The notes: generated by a model from the sequence alone, not told the origin. 11,414 bases of DNA from an uncultured bacterium (GCA_937936675.1 CALDDL010000184.1:1-11414), one strand, 5' to 3'. Shown: positions 1 to 6,981, counted from the first letter of the stretch. Program-made: numbers and translations.

Positions 1-2
1 AG

Positions 3-329
3 TGCTCTGAAGCTTTTACCTCTAATTACAGCAGGTCAACATACCTGAATTATCTCTCCGGCTTTGATTGCCTCCTTTTAGATGATCTCGGAGCCGAAAA
101 ATTTTCCGAATCCACTCGGCAATATTACTATGCACTTATTGATGAGTTTTACACGAGCCGGATACCGCTCATCATCACCAGCACCGAAAGTTTAATACAG
201 CTCAATCAAAAAGAGCCTCGAATCGCAAGCCGCTTAGCAGAAAGCATCGTTATAAACATTAACGACTTCGATCATCGCTTTATGTCAGCTCCCGATAAAA
301 TTATTATGCAAGGATATGCTAATGCCTAA
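3..329 (+). CDS. DnaC/IstB-like AAA+ ATPase (replicative helicase loader), C-terminal part, cut by window edge
   Basis: This is the C-terminal 108 residues of a protein whose start lies left of the window. It contains a Walker B segment, LLLDDLGAE (about residues 26-34 of the visible part). A sensor-1-like strand, PLIITSTES, follows, and then RIASRLAE, which matches the arginine box near the C-terminus of DnaC/IstB-type ATPases. In that family the protein loads the replicative helicase onto DNA or assists a transposase. Phage copies normally sit in the early replication region, so this is probably a phage helicase loader. The Walker A is not visible, so an IstB-type transposition helper is not excluded, but no transposase is seen. 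The stop overlaps the start of the next gene by eight bases, which implies translational coupling. Confidence 0.8.
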   Translation, partial: CSEAFTSNYSRSTYLNYLSGFDCLLLDDLGAEKFSESTRQYYYALIDEFYTSRIPLIITSTESLIQLNQKEPRIASRLAESIVININDFDHRFMSAPDKIIMQGYANA

Positions 330-693
330 TCAGCAGCTCGATAATTGTTATCAACTTGTAAACCTATTAGGATACGGGAAGATGTCAGCTCTTACAGCTG
401 AAGCCTTACATCGGAAAGTTGCATCTTCCTTATCCTTACCTATCTTTAAACGTAAATTAAGAACTCTCGCCCACGAAGCCCGCCTTAACGGTCATAGAGT
501 CATCGGTGATGACAACGGATATTACAAGGCAATAACTAAAAAGGAATGGAATGATTACAGAACAAGAAGATTTACTTCATTCTCCGAAGAGTTAAAAGCA
601 TTCGCATCTTGCGAAAAAATTTCAGTCGCAGACCTAATCAAAGACGTTTACCACATCGACCCAACAAATCCTAATTACTCTTTAGATTTATAA
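322..693 (+). CDS. Small winged-helix-like phage protein of unknown role, early operon
   Basis: The product is 123 residues. I chose ATG 322 because AAGGA at 310-314 lies seven bases upstream; ATG 316 would leave only one base of spacing. The pattern around residues 42-75 (RKLRTLAHEARLNGH, then GDDNGYYKAITKKEW) resembles small phage proteins with a winged-helix-like fold. In those, a helix ends in a short G-H/P-I turn and is followed by a hydrophobic GYY strand. Such proteins commonly sit beside replication genes, and here the gene overlaps the helicase loader gene. A replication accessory or regulatory DNA-binding role is inferred, not shown. The 3' end overlaps the end of the convergent portal gene by 19 bases. 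Confidence 0.7.
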   Translation: MPNQQLDNCYQLVNLLGYGKMSALTAEALHRKVASSLSLPIFKRKLRTLAHEARLNGHRVIGDDNGYYKAITKKEWNDYRTRRFTSFSEELKAFASCEKISVADLIKDVYHIDPTNPNYSLDL

Positions 694-1868
694 ACGTCCT
701 TAGAAGTCTTTTCCGAATCAATTTCAAAATCTTTCTCTTGAAGATTATATCTCTTCATCAGATAGTCCCGCGTAAATCGAACGCCCATTTGCGTAAGCTG
801 CAAATCCCGCTCCGAGCTCTCCTCAATCACGCTTTCTTTTTTCACCATTTTTATTCGCGGTACATCAGCATTCCCATAATTTAGAGCAATGTAAAATTCC
901 ATAACCTTATTGAGAGCTTTCTCCACCAATTTTTTATCAGCGATACCCAGATATTCGAGCATATCTTTGTGTATGTCAGCCGCTTTGTAGTTTCCGTATT
1001 GTTGAGTCTCAATAGTCGCAGTCACTGTCAAAATAGCTTTAGAAATCTCTCGATTATGAAATGCAATAAGATGATCAAACAACCCTCCTACATCATTTTT
1101 AGGATTTGTCAGGAACTCGACCGGACTACCTTCCTTCATAACCGCCACGTTATTTTCAATCATATCATTTAACTGATCCATTAATGCTAATTTCTCCTCT
1201 TCAGTCGCAGTAGATGGATAACGCCCGATAAGAAACGGCACACCATAACGCTCTGTTAGTAGTTGCCAATACTCAATCACCGCACGCTTGAACGATACAT
1301 TCCAATAGCACCGGCTTAATAATTTCTCGCCGTATGGATTATCGAATGTCGGCTTATTTTGCGTAAGCAAAAATTTATAATCCGGCAATTTCTCTCCGTC
1401 CATTCCCGAATAGACCCCATTCTTATATCGCTTCAGTCGGATTGTATTATCATTATCGAAATAAAAATAATCTTGCGGTTTATCCATAACCTCGATAGGA
1501 AAATATTTATTATTCCGCTTAGCCCATCTGATTTCCTGAACCGCGAATCCATAGAATAGCGCATCGAGTACGTTAGAAATAACTCGAGTAACATCTATAC
1601 TATCCAATATGTTTTGAACTTCTTTTTTTATTGTAGCCTCTCCGGCATATTCAATCTCGCATCCCATTTGCATCACTTGCATTTTCCTTTGCTCCACGCA
1701 CGCCATAACGTGGGGATCATTCATCACATCTCGCAAGATGCCATAATCATCGCCGTTCTCCGTGAGTATCTTATCCGGGTCCGGCAGGAATCCATATAGC
1801 TTATCATACACAGCTAATTTTTCACGTGTAACGTATGCACTTGTCAGCACTAAATTTGTCTTACTCAT
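675..1868 (-). CDS. Phage portal protein, DUF935 (Mu gp29-like)
   Basis: The product is 397 residues. DUF935 portals form the ring at one capsid vertex through which DNA is packaged and to which the tail attaches. Family-like stretches include DPHVMACVEQRKMQV (51-65), YGFAVQEIRW (106-115), NPYGEKLLSRCYW (177-189) and RYGVPFLIGRYP (207-218). Length is at the short end for the family, whose Mu-type members often exceed 450 residues; the C-terminal extension seen in some members is missing. The start is supported by AGAGGA (complement of 1874-1879) five bases before the ATG. The gene is the last of a leftward TerS-TerL-portal set and is separated from TerL by about 100 bp of repeats. Unlike Mu, no minor head protein (gp30/gpF type) follows it. 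Confidence 0.9.
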   Translation of the reverse strand: MSKTNLVLTSAYVTREKLAVYDKLYGFLPDPDKILTENGDDYGILRDVMNDPHVMACVEQRKMQVMQMGCEIEYAGEATIKKEVQNILDSIDVTRVISNVLDALFYGFAVQEIRWAKRNNKYFPIEVMDKPQDYFYFDNDNTIRLKRYKNGVYSGMDGEKLPDYKFLLTQNKPTFDNPYGEKLLSRCYWNVSFKRAVIEYWQLLTERYGVPFLIGRYPSTATEEEKLALMDQLNDMIENNVAVMKEGSPVEFLTNPKNDVGGLFDHLIAFHNREISKAILTVTATIETQQYGNYKAADIHKDMLEYLGIADKKLVEKALNKVMEFYIALNYGNADVPRIKMVKKESVIEESSERDLQLTQMGVRFTRDYLMKRYNLQEKDFEIDSEKTSKDVYKSKE

Positions 1869-1908
1869 TTCATTCCTCTTTTATTTCGATAGTTTATAAT
1901 TTTTTTTT

Positions 1909-1985
1909 AATCCGATACCCTCTATAAAAGTATTCATTAAATCCGATACCCTCTAAAACGTATTCTCTTATAATCGATACCCCCG
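1909..1985. repeat. Three-copy 31-bp-period repeat echoing the 3' end of the large terminase gene
   Basis: The core CCGATACCCTCT occurs at 1912-1923 and 1943-1954, and a diverged copy lies at 1974-1985 inside the terminase gene. The GATACC hexamer starts at 1914, 1945 and 1976, exactly 31 bases apart. Read on the - strand, the in-gene copy encodes the terminal F-R-G-Y-R-L and its stop. The next copy also reads F-R-G-Y-R-I-stop, and the third reads R-G-Y-R-I-K. Because 31 is not a multiple of three, each copy is in a different frame. This looks like duplication of a gene end into the following intergenic space. Confidence 0.75.
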
Positions 1986-3233
1986 AAACTTCCTATCCCG
2001 ATACTTCTTTGCCGTAATAACATTTTCTATCTCATATCGCACATCAATAGTCCGAGCATAATTTAGAAACTGAACCATCGAATCTACCTGATCATCAAAC
2101 TGTCCGCGCGGAAATTCTTCGCATTCATATAAAAAATCATTAACCCAATCCGCAGCATCATTCAATAAAACTTTACCACTCTCTATGAGCGGAGTTACCG
2201 AATGGCATCTACTTATCTTATCCGCATCCCCTTTTATTTTTTTAATTGGAATACGTGTGTTTGCCTCAAGCTCTTGAATCAGGCTAATGCCGCTCGCTTT
2301 ATCTTCAATCAAAACCTCCGTAGGTTTATATTTTTCATATAGCTCAATAAATTTTCTTTTCAGTTCAGGGAACTCAACTCTATCACGCCAAACATTCGCC
2401 AAGAAGTAACATCCCTCCGTAACTATCCAAGTCGTACACACAGAATAATCATTCTCCTCCGCTTTCTTAAATGCCGTGTCCCACGATTGCACAATCTTAA
2501 TAATCTTTTCTCTCCTCACATCAGCAATATTCCCATATTTCCACCACTCTTTTTTCAATATTGCTATGTTATCAGTATCGATAAACTTTCCATAGATTTC
2601 CTGATCCCGAAGAGCAGGCGAGATTTCTTTCACAAGCTCATCTATTTCAGTCGCAATCAGCATCGGATTATCGTAGCTCGAATAATTGAATGCTTTCCAA
2701 CCTTTCTCATTTCGTACCCCTCGCTCATACAGCTCATAAAACAAATGCTTTTCTCCCTTGCGATTTCTTTTACCCTTCGGCGTACCGCCGATAATAACCT
2801 CCGCTTGATAATCCAACGCCATCGGTCTTATCGACTCATTCCACAGCGATGAATCGTTAAGAATAATTCCCGCTTCATTCAGTATTATCAGCCGATAACC
2901 AAACCCTTCAAGATTTTCAGGTCTATCCGCTGAACGAAAATCACAGATCATATTTCCTATCTTGAGATCGCTCCGTGTCTTATTGTATTTCCATAATTTT
3001 TTATTTATCCCTTTCAAGCTCGGAAGAAAATATCTCTCAAAATATCGCTGTATATTTGAATAAGTAGTATCGACCCACAGCACCGGAGCAACCTTTTCAG
3101 TAATCATTTTGCATATAACATAATTCGCAAGACCTCTCGTGAACCCAAAACGCCGACCTTTCGCACATATCTTGAACCGGTTTCTGTCTTCATAGAACAT
3201 CTCGTATTGTTTTGAGTGAAATTTAATCTCCAT
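1968..3233 (-). CDS. terL: Phage terminase large subunit (packaging ATPase/nuclease)
   Basis: The product is 421 residues, a normal length for a TerL. The ATPase half has a deviant Walker A, KGRRFGFTR (25-33), with Phe31 where the canonical Lys stands and a Lys at the first position instead. It is followed by LIILNEAG (115-122), a Walker B with Asn119 for Asp but with catalytic Glu120 kept, and by GGTPKG (149-154), the coupling motif. The nuclease half has QSWDTAF (Asp252), LIEDKASG (Asp311) and FDDQVDS (Asp380, Asp381, Asp384), matching the RNase H-like metal sites of terminases. The family cuts concatemeric phage DNA and pumps it into the prohead through the portal. Its ATG lies one base after the TerS stop, so translation is probably coupled. 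The C-terminus is echoed downstream by a 31-bp repeat. Confidence 0.93.
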   Translation of the reverse strand: MEIKFHSKQYEMFYEDRNRFKICAKGRRFGFTRGLANYVICKMITEKVAPVLWVDTTYSNIQRYFERYFLPSLKGINKKLWKYNKTRSDLKIGNMICDFRSADRPENLEGFGYRLIILNEAGIILNDSSLWNESIRPMALDYQAEVIIGGTPKGKRNRKGEKHLFYELYERGVRNEKGWKAFNYSSYDNPMLIATEIDELVKEISPALRDQEIYGKFIDTDNIAILKKEWWKYGNIADVRREKIIKIVQSWDTAFKKAEENDYSVCTTWIVTEGCYFLANVWRDRVEFPELKRKFIELYEKYKPTEVLIEDKASGISLIQELEANTRIPIKKIKGDADKISRCHSVTPLIESGKVLLNDAADWVNDFLYECEEFPRGQFDDQVDSMVQFLNYARTIDVRYEIENVITAKKYRDRKFRGYRL

Positions 3234-3234
3234 T

Positions 3235-3612
3235 TTATTCTATCTTTTTATAGTCCTCTCTTTTATCCGTTATCAGTACCTTTACATCAAAATTATAATC
3301 GATGTCGATCACCGTTTCCGTCTGTCCTAATATTTGTTTACCAAGCCATATCAACATTACAGTATTCCCTTTTAGGGCTGCATCAATCTGTGCTTTCCGT
3401 AACTTCATTTTGAGATTTGCTCTCCCTTTTGTCAAAATATTCTCATAATTCCGTCCGAGCGTACTGTCATCTATTCCTAATACATTCGCAATCTCAATAT
3501 TTGTTAATCCATATCCTGCCATTTCCTCAATCTGTTCGCTTATATCTCTAACAATGATTTCCTTTTTCTTTCTCCCTCTCTTTTTTTTCTCTATCGTTAT
3601 TCCTTTTTTCAA
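3235..3612 (-). CDS. Phage terminase small subunit-like HTH protein
   Basis: The product is 125 residues and starts at TTG (3612), since no in-frame ATG lies upstream. An ATG at 3625 is out of frame. A Lys/Arg-rich N-terminus (KKKRGRKKK, 9-17) precedes a helix-turn-helix at about 30-55 (GLTNIEIANVLGIDDSTLGR). Next come RKAQIDAALKGN and then MLIWLGKQILGQ (86-97), a signature I associate with small phage terminase-like proteins encoded beside TerL. The family recognises the packaging site on phage DNA and hands it to the large subunit. Its position immediately before TerL supports the call. It is the first gene of the leftward packaging operon, and a possible promoter lies at 3672-3701. Confidence 0.8.
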   Translation of the reverse strand: MKKGITIEKKKRGRKKKEIIVRDISEQIEEMAGYGLTNIEIANVLGIDDSTLGRNYENILTKGRANLKMKLRKAQIDAALKGNTVMLIWLGKQILGQTETVIDIDYNFDVKVLITDKREDYKKIE

Positions 3613-3671
3613 TTTTTATTCTCATTTATTTCGCACTCTTTTGCACTATTTAGTATATATTAACTAATTAG

Positions 3672-3701
3672 ATTATATTACTTGTAAATATACCTTTATA
3701 A
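3672..3701 (-). promoter_or_regulatory. Possible leftward promoter for the terminase-portal operon
   Basis: On the - strand, a -35-like TTATAA (3696-3701) and a consensus TATAAT (3672-3677) are separated by 18 bases, about 60 bases before the TTG start of the small terminase. The region is very AT-rich, so chance matches are likely. The divergent arrangement of the two operons nevertheless requires a promoter here. Confidence 0.35.
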
Positions 3702-3710
3702 GTATATATT
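3682..3710 (+). promoter_or_regulatory. Possible rightward promoter for the capsid operon
   Basis: TTGTAA (3682-3687), a 17-base spacer and TATATT (3705-3710) predict a transcript starting near 3717, just ahead of GGAG (3733-3736) and ATG 3743. It overlaps the proposed leftward promoter. The decamer AGTATATATT occurs at 3652-3661 and again at 3701-3710 and could be a shared operator. The last point is inference only. Confidence 0.4.
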
Positions 3711-3742
3711 TGCTCAAAAGAATTAACCTAATGGAGCATTTA

Positions 3743-5062
3743 ATGACTTTTGAAATCTTCAAATCAGGCAATCACACCTCCGCTAACGGTACATCTAAAT
3801 ATTATTCCGATTACGACCTCGATAACATGGTAGCTTCTTATAATCCAAAACTACACGAAGCACCAATAACAATAGGGCATCCGAAAGACAATTCTCCGGC
3901 ATTTGGTTGGATTGATAAACTAAAAAGAGTTGGCGACAGATTATATGCAGAAGCCAAAGATTTAGTCCCGGAGTTCAAAAGTCTTTTAGAAAGAAATGTT
4001 TATAAAAAAAGAAGTATTAGTCTCTACCCGGACGGCTCTCTCCGGCACGTTGCTTTTTTAGGCGGAATGCCTCCGGCTGTAAAGGGATTAACTGATTTAG
4101 TATTTAATGCAGAAGATGTAATCGATACCTATGAGTTCGATGAGTTTGCATACCCTCTACCTGAATCAGAGTCTGTACCGACTAATGAAGATACACAAGA
4201 AGAAACACCGAACGTATCTAATTCAAACCATCCATTTCTCGATACTCTTTTAGAAGATGAATCGCAGTCCGAATCAACAAAAGTATATAATGAATCACCG
4301 ATTGTAATTGAAGACCCTAACGATGATAACTCGACAAATGAATCAACACCCGCAAGCCCGAAGCCCCTCGCATCCCTTATGCAAGACTTCACAGAAGCTG
4401 TTAGTCTCTTTTCAAAAACTGTCGATAATTATTTCAATCGTATTTCAAAACTTGATCTTCTCTCTTCTGATAACAGTAAACATCCTGATATTGATAATCG
4501 ATCTAATTCTAATAATCCTTTAACAGTACAAGAACACGCACCACAATCCACAACAACAAATTATTCCCAACAATTCGATAAAAGAGATTTATCTCCGGCT
4601 CTTAAAGACAAATTTTCAGCTCTTGTAAATGCCTTTGATGAATCTCTAACAGATGAGCTACCGCAACCCACAGCCACAAACTTTTCAGAGCAAATAAACA
4701 TCTCCGCTCTCGATACCCTAATGTCCGAGCGTGTGAACAAAGGAACATTAGCACCCGTAATCAAAGAAAAGTTTTTAAGCTTATTAAACGCACTCTCAAA
4801 CCAAAACTTTTCCGAGCAGAACCCAGATACAACTCTCCAAGATTTATTAGCTGACTTTATTTCCTCCATTCCCGCAATAAACTATTTCTCCGAAGTCGCA
4901 CATAAACAACATGCAACACCTAATGTAGATTTATCAGATTTTAGCGAATACGAACTCGATCCCTATTCCACCCAAATTCATAAAAATGCAATCGCTTTAT
5001 CGTTACAGAAAAATATCCCTTACATATCAGCAGTCATTGAATTAACTAATAAAGGAAATTAA
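3743..5062 (+). CDS. Mu-like prohead protease fused to scaffold (phage I protein-like)
   Basis: The product is 439 residues. ATG 3743 has GGAG six bases upstream; an in-frame TTG at 3710 would lie upstream of the likely transcript start. Residues 1-120 match the Mu-like I protease pattern: EIFKSGNHTS, then APITIGHPKDN (His46), AFGWIDKL, GDRLYAE, KKRSISLYPDG (Ser91/Ser93) and HVAFLGGMPPAVKGL. In the family this domain matures the prohead and the C-terminal part acts as the internal scaffold. Residues 140-270 are acidic and Ser/Asn/Thr-rich and probably disordered. Residues 273-352 hold two copies of a unit running from an N-[YF]-S-x-Q motif to a KDKFSALVNAF-like end, and further FSE motifs follow. 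The major capsid gene starts three bases downstream, as expected for a scaffold. Confidence 0.85.
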   Translation: MTFEIFKSGNHTSANGTSKYYSDYDLDNMVASYNPKLHEAPITIGHPKDNSPAFGWIDKLKRVGDRLYAEAKDLVPEFKSLLERNVYKKRSISLYPDGSLRHVAFLGGMPPAVKGLTDLVFNAEDVIDTYEFDEFAYPLPESESVPTNEDTQEETPNVSNSNHPFLDTLLEDESQSESTKVYNESPIVIEDPNDDNSTNESTPASPKPLASLMQDFTEAVSLFSKTVDNYFNRISKLDLLSSDNSKHPDIDNRSNSNNPLTVQEHAPQSTTTNYSQQFDKRDLSPALKDKFSALVNAFDESLTDELPQPTATNFSEQINISALDTLMSERVNKGTLAPVIKEKFLSLLNALSNQNFSEQNPDTTLQDLLADFISSIPAINYFSEVAHKQHATPNVDLSDFSEYELDPYSTQIHKNAIALSLQKNIPYISAVIELTNKGN

Positions 5063-5065
5063 AAA

Positions 5066-5527
5066 ATGAGTACACTTGCAAAACGTAGAATAGTAGATCC
5101 CGTTCTCACAAATATCGCTCGCGGTTATACTAACGCAAGCTTAGTTGGAACAGAGCTTTTCCCGATTGTAGAAGTCGATAAAGAAGGCGGTAAAATCCCG
5201 CAATTCACTAAAGAAGCTTTCAAGATTTATAACACCGAGAGAGCAATCCGAAGCAGAAGCAACAGAATCAATCCCGAACTTCATACCTCTATCGATTTCT
5301 TATTGACCGAGCACGATCTCGAATACCCAATGGATTATAGAGAGATAGAAGAGAACGCCACACCTCTTAAAATTCACGCAACAAATGTCGTAAGCGATGG
5401 CATCGCTCTCCGCCTCGAAAAACTAATTGCCGACCTCTGCCAGAACTTATCATCTTTTCCGACCGGTAACAAGGTAACTTTAGGAGCAGGCAGTAAATTT
5501 GATGATGATACTTCTAATCCTTTTTAG
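5066..5527 (+). CDS. Major capsid protein, N-terminal part (frame ends at a premature stop)
   Basis: There are 153 residues before TAG at 5525-5527. ATG 5066 has AAAGGA (5051-5056) nine bases upstream. The sequence begins STLAKRRIVDPVLTNIARGY and continues with ELFPIVEVDKEGGKIPQF, ARG/ASN-rich NRINPELHTSIDF and EHDLEYPMDYRE. I recognise this order from full-length major capsid proteins of Mu-like and related siphophages, which form the icosahedral shell. Those proteins run to about 300 residues; this one stops at half length, after DDDTSNPF. The missing half continues in the next frame from 5524. One extra T in the TTTTT tract at 5521-5525 would join the halves with no gap. Expression level, and whether a full-length shell protein is made, cannot be told from sequence. 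Confidence 0.85.
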   Translation: MSTLAKRRIVDPVLTNIARGYTNASLVGTELFPIVEVDKEGGKIPQFTKEAFKIYNTERAIRSRSNRINPELHTSIDFLLTEHDLEYPMDYREIEENATPLKIHATNVVSDGIALRLEKLIADLCQNLSSFPTGNKVTLGAGSKFDDDTSNPF

Positions 5528-5988
5528 TTTTTGATACTGCATTAGAAGCAGTAAGAAGCAAAATCGGCAAACGTCCAAACGTCTGTATAATTGGTGCTCA
5601 ATCTTTCAAAGCTCTTAAAAACCATGCAAAAGTTTTAGAGAGAATCAAATACACCGAGCGTGCTGTAATTACTGTGGAAATCCTAAGACAACTTTTTGGA
5701 TTTGAAAAAATGTTAATCGGTGATGCTGTTTATAGCTCTGATACCGGTACTTTCACTGATATGTGGAATGATAACGCAATCTTAGCTTACATTCCTTCAG
5801 CATCTAATCAAGTAAGCCGCTCTTATTACGAACCTTCATTCGCCTATACTCTAAGAAAGAAAGGAATGCCGATCATAGACACATACGAAGAAAATTCTAA
5901 AGTAGAAATAGTTCGCAGTACCGATATATTTATCCCGAAAATTGTTGGTAGCGAAGCCGGTTACCTCATTAACGATACGAATACATAA
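5524..5988 (+). CDS. Major capsid protein, C-terminal part (shifted frame)
   Basis: From TTA at 5524 this frame reads LVFDTALEAVRSKIGKRPNV, then CIIGAQSFKALKNH, ERIKYTERAVITVEILRQLFG, LIGDAVY, YEPSFAYTLRKKGMP and STDIFIPKIVGSEAGYLI, ending at 5988. It is the second half of the same capsid protein as the preceding entry. The order and spacing of the family motifs are intact and there is no other stop. That argues the break is recent, or is a one-base sequencing or assembly error. A GTG at 5674 is the only reasonable internal start, and I see no strong ribosome site before it, so independent translation is doubtful. Residue spacing across the junction (NPF-LVFDTA-LEAVR) matches what I recall for the family (DP then six to seven residues, then AKEAIR-like). 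Confidence 0.82.
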   Translation, partial: LVFDTALEAVRSKIGKRPNVCIIGAQSFKALKNHAKVLERIKYTERAVITVEILRQLFGFEKMLIGDAVYSSDTGTFTDMWNDNAILAYIPSASNQVSRSYYEPSFAYTLRKKGMPIIDTYEENSKVEIVRSTDIFIPKIVGSEAGYLINDTNT

Positions 5989-5989
5989 A

Positions 5990-6217
5990 ATGAAATATAA
6001 AGTTACTAATACGGACATATTTATTGGAGCTAAATACTATCCCGAAGGGAGTATAATAGAACTTACAGAAGCTCAAGCCAGATTGGTCTCGAAATCTTTA
6101 TATAGAGCCTACTTGCTTCAGCAACAAAGTAATGAAGATGAATCTTCTGAAAGCATAATATCTAAAAATGATGATACAAAACTTATTCCACAAAAAAAGA
6201 AGATTAAAAGACAATGA
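5990..6217 (+). CDS. Small head-associated protein between capsid and DUF2190 genes
   Basis: The product is 75 residues starting at ATG 5990, two bases after the capsid stop. A longer in-frame reading from 5942 would overlap the capsid gene and is not needed. The N-terminal half, with KYKVTNTDIFIGAKYYPEGS followed by IIELTEAQARLV, resembles small phage proteins that place a short beta domain (Y-K-V-x8-G-x-x-Y-x-x-G-x-x-I-x-L) next to capsid cement genes. The second half is charged and low in complexity and ends in a Lys/Arg tail (QKKKIKRQ). No enzymatic motif is visible. A capsid-associated or head-completion role is inferred from position alone. Its TGA overlaps the next ATG as ATGA. Confidence 0.7.
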   Translation: MKYKVTNTDIFIGAKYYPEGSIIELTEAQARLVSKSLYRAYLLQQQSNEDESSESIISKNDDTKLIPQKKKIKRQ

Positions 6218-6549
6218 TTACCGAACAGCCAATATTGATCACATCAATTAAAACCTATGTTGATTTATCCAAAAATCGCATTATAAGTTTTAACGCAACC
6301 TATTCTGCTTCTCTTGCTCCCTTAGGTGTGTGCAATGCTGATACTAAAGCTAATGGCTATGCTCCGATTACAACTCACGGCATCGCTTTAGTTGAAGCCG
6401 GTTCTGACATTTTCAAAGGCGATAAAGTTGGCTCTGATTCTCAAGGAAGAGCTGTTCCTGAACCCTTTTTTACAAACTATTTAGGCAGAGCTCTCGATGG
6501 TGCTCTCTCTGCCGGTAATCTTATTAGAGTAATACTAAATATTAATTAG
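6214..6549 (+). CDS. DUF2190 capsid cement protein, copy 1
   Basis: The product is 111 residues. The ATGA overlap with the previous gene sets the start. The reading has the DUF2190 pattern: an N-terminal extended segment (MITEQPILITSIKTYVDL), LAPLGVCNADTKANGYAPITTHGIALVEAG, then DIFKGDKVGSDSQGRAVP and a hydrophobic end (GNLIRVILNIN). Members of this family are beta-rich decoration or cement proteins that bind the outside of the shell and stabilise it after expansion. The position directly downstream of the capsid gene fits. The protein is a diverged paralogue of the next gene; both begin M-x-TEQP and share the same layout. Confidence 0.82.
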   Translation: MITEQPILITSIKTYVDLSKNRIISFNATYSASLAPLGVCNADTKANGYAPITTHGIALVEAGSDIFKGDKVGSDSQGRAVPEPFFTNYLGRALDGALSAGNLIRVILNIN

Positions 6550-6557
6550 GAGAATAT

Positions 6558-6896
6558 ATGCAAACCGAACAACCCGGTATTATCGTAAATCATAAAGTCT
6601 CTACCAATTTCAATAAAGGCACATTCATAAATTTTGCAGGCGATGGTATGCCTATGAATGTCAAAGGTCTTGGAGTTGTAAATGCTGAAACAGATACAAA
6701 CGAAATAGCTCCTGTTGTTATTGCAGGCATTGCAGTAGTTACATCCGGCGGTGCTTTTGCTATTGGCGATCCTGTTATATCAGACATGTTGGGCAGAGCT
6801 GTTATTCAAGGTGCTGTCGATAGCAAACACATTATGGGTTTTGCTCTCGATGCCTCAACCGCTGCAAGTCAGTTAATTCGCATTCGTTTAGTTTAA
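6558..6896 (+). CDS. DUF2190 capsid cement protein, copy 2
   Basis: The product is 112 residues. AGGAG (6549-6553) immediately precedes ATG 6558. The sequence MQTEQPGIIVNHKVSTNFNK, then VKGLGVVNAETDTNEIAPVVIAG, FAIGDPVISDMLGRAVIQG and a final SQLIRIRLV has the same order as copy 1, and it conforms better to the usual DUF2190 consensus (G-D-x-V-x-x-D-x-x-G-R-A). It probably decorates the capsid surface. Two neighbouring but diverged copies suggest either two decoration sites on the lattice or relaxed selection on one copy. A perfect 9-bp hairpin follows the stop. Confidence 0.83.
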   Translation: MQTEQPGIIVNHKVSTNFNKGTFINFAGDGMPMNVKGLGVVNAETDTNEIAPVVIAGIAVVTSGGAFAIGDPVISDMLGRAVIQGAVDSKHIMGFALDASTAASQLIRIRLV

Positions 6897-6933
6897 CACG
6901 CACTTTCCGCCCTCATCCCGGTCAGTGCCCATT

Positions 6934-6960
6934 GGGAGCTTGCCGCACTCGCAAGCTCCT
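6934..6960 (+). terminator. Hairpin after the capsid operon, possible weak terminator
   Basis: GGAGCTTGC (6935-6943) and GCAAGCTCC (6951-6959) form a perfect 9-bp stem with a 7-base loop, extended by a G-T pair at 6934/6960. No T-run follows (ATTAAATATT), so if this is a terminator it is a leaky or factor-dependent one. It may instead be an RNA processing or stability element between the head and lysis genes. Confidence 0.5.
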
Positions 6961-6981
6961 ATTAAATATTGGAGATATCAA

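Noticed and set aside
3710..3742. TTG start for the protease/scaffold gene
   Set aside because: It lies inside the candidate promoter; ATG 3743 has a well-spaced GGAG.
5515..5530. Programmed -1 ribosomal frameshift in the capsid gene
   Set aside because: The zero-frame bases T-CCT-TTT do not form an X-XXY-YYZ slip site, I saw no clear stem directly downstream, and capsid proteins of this type are normally one uninterrupted frame.
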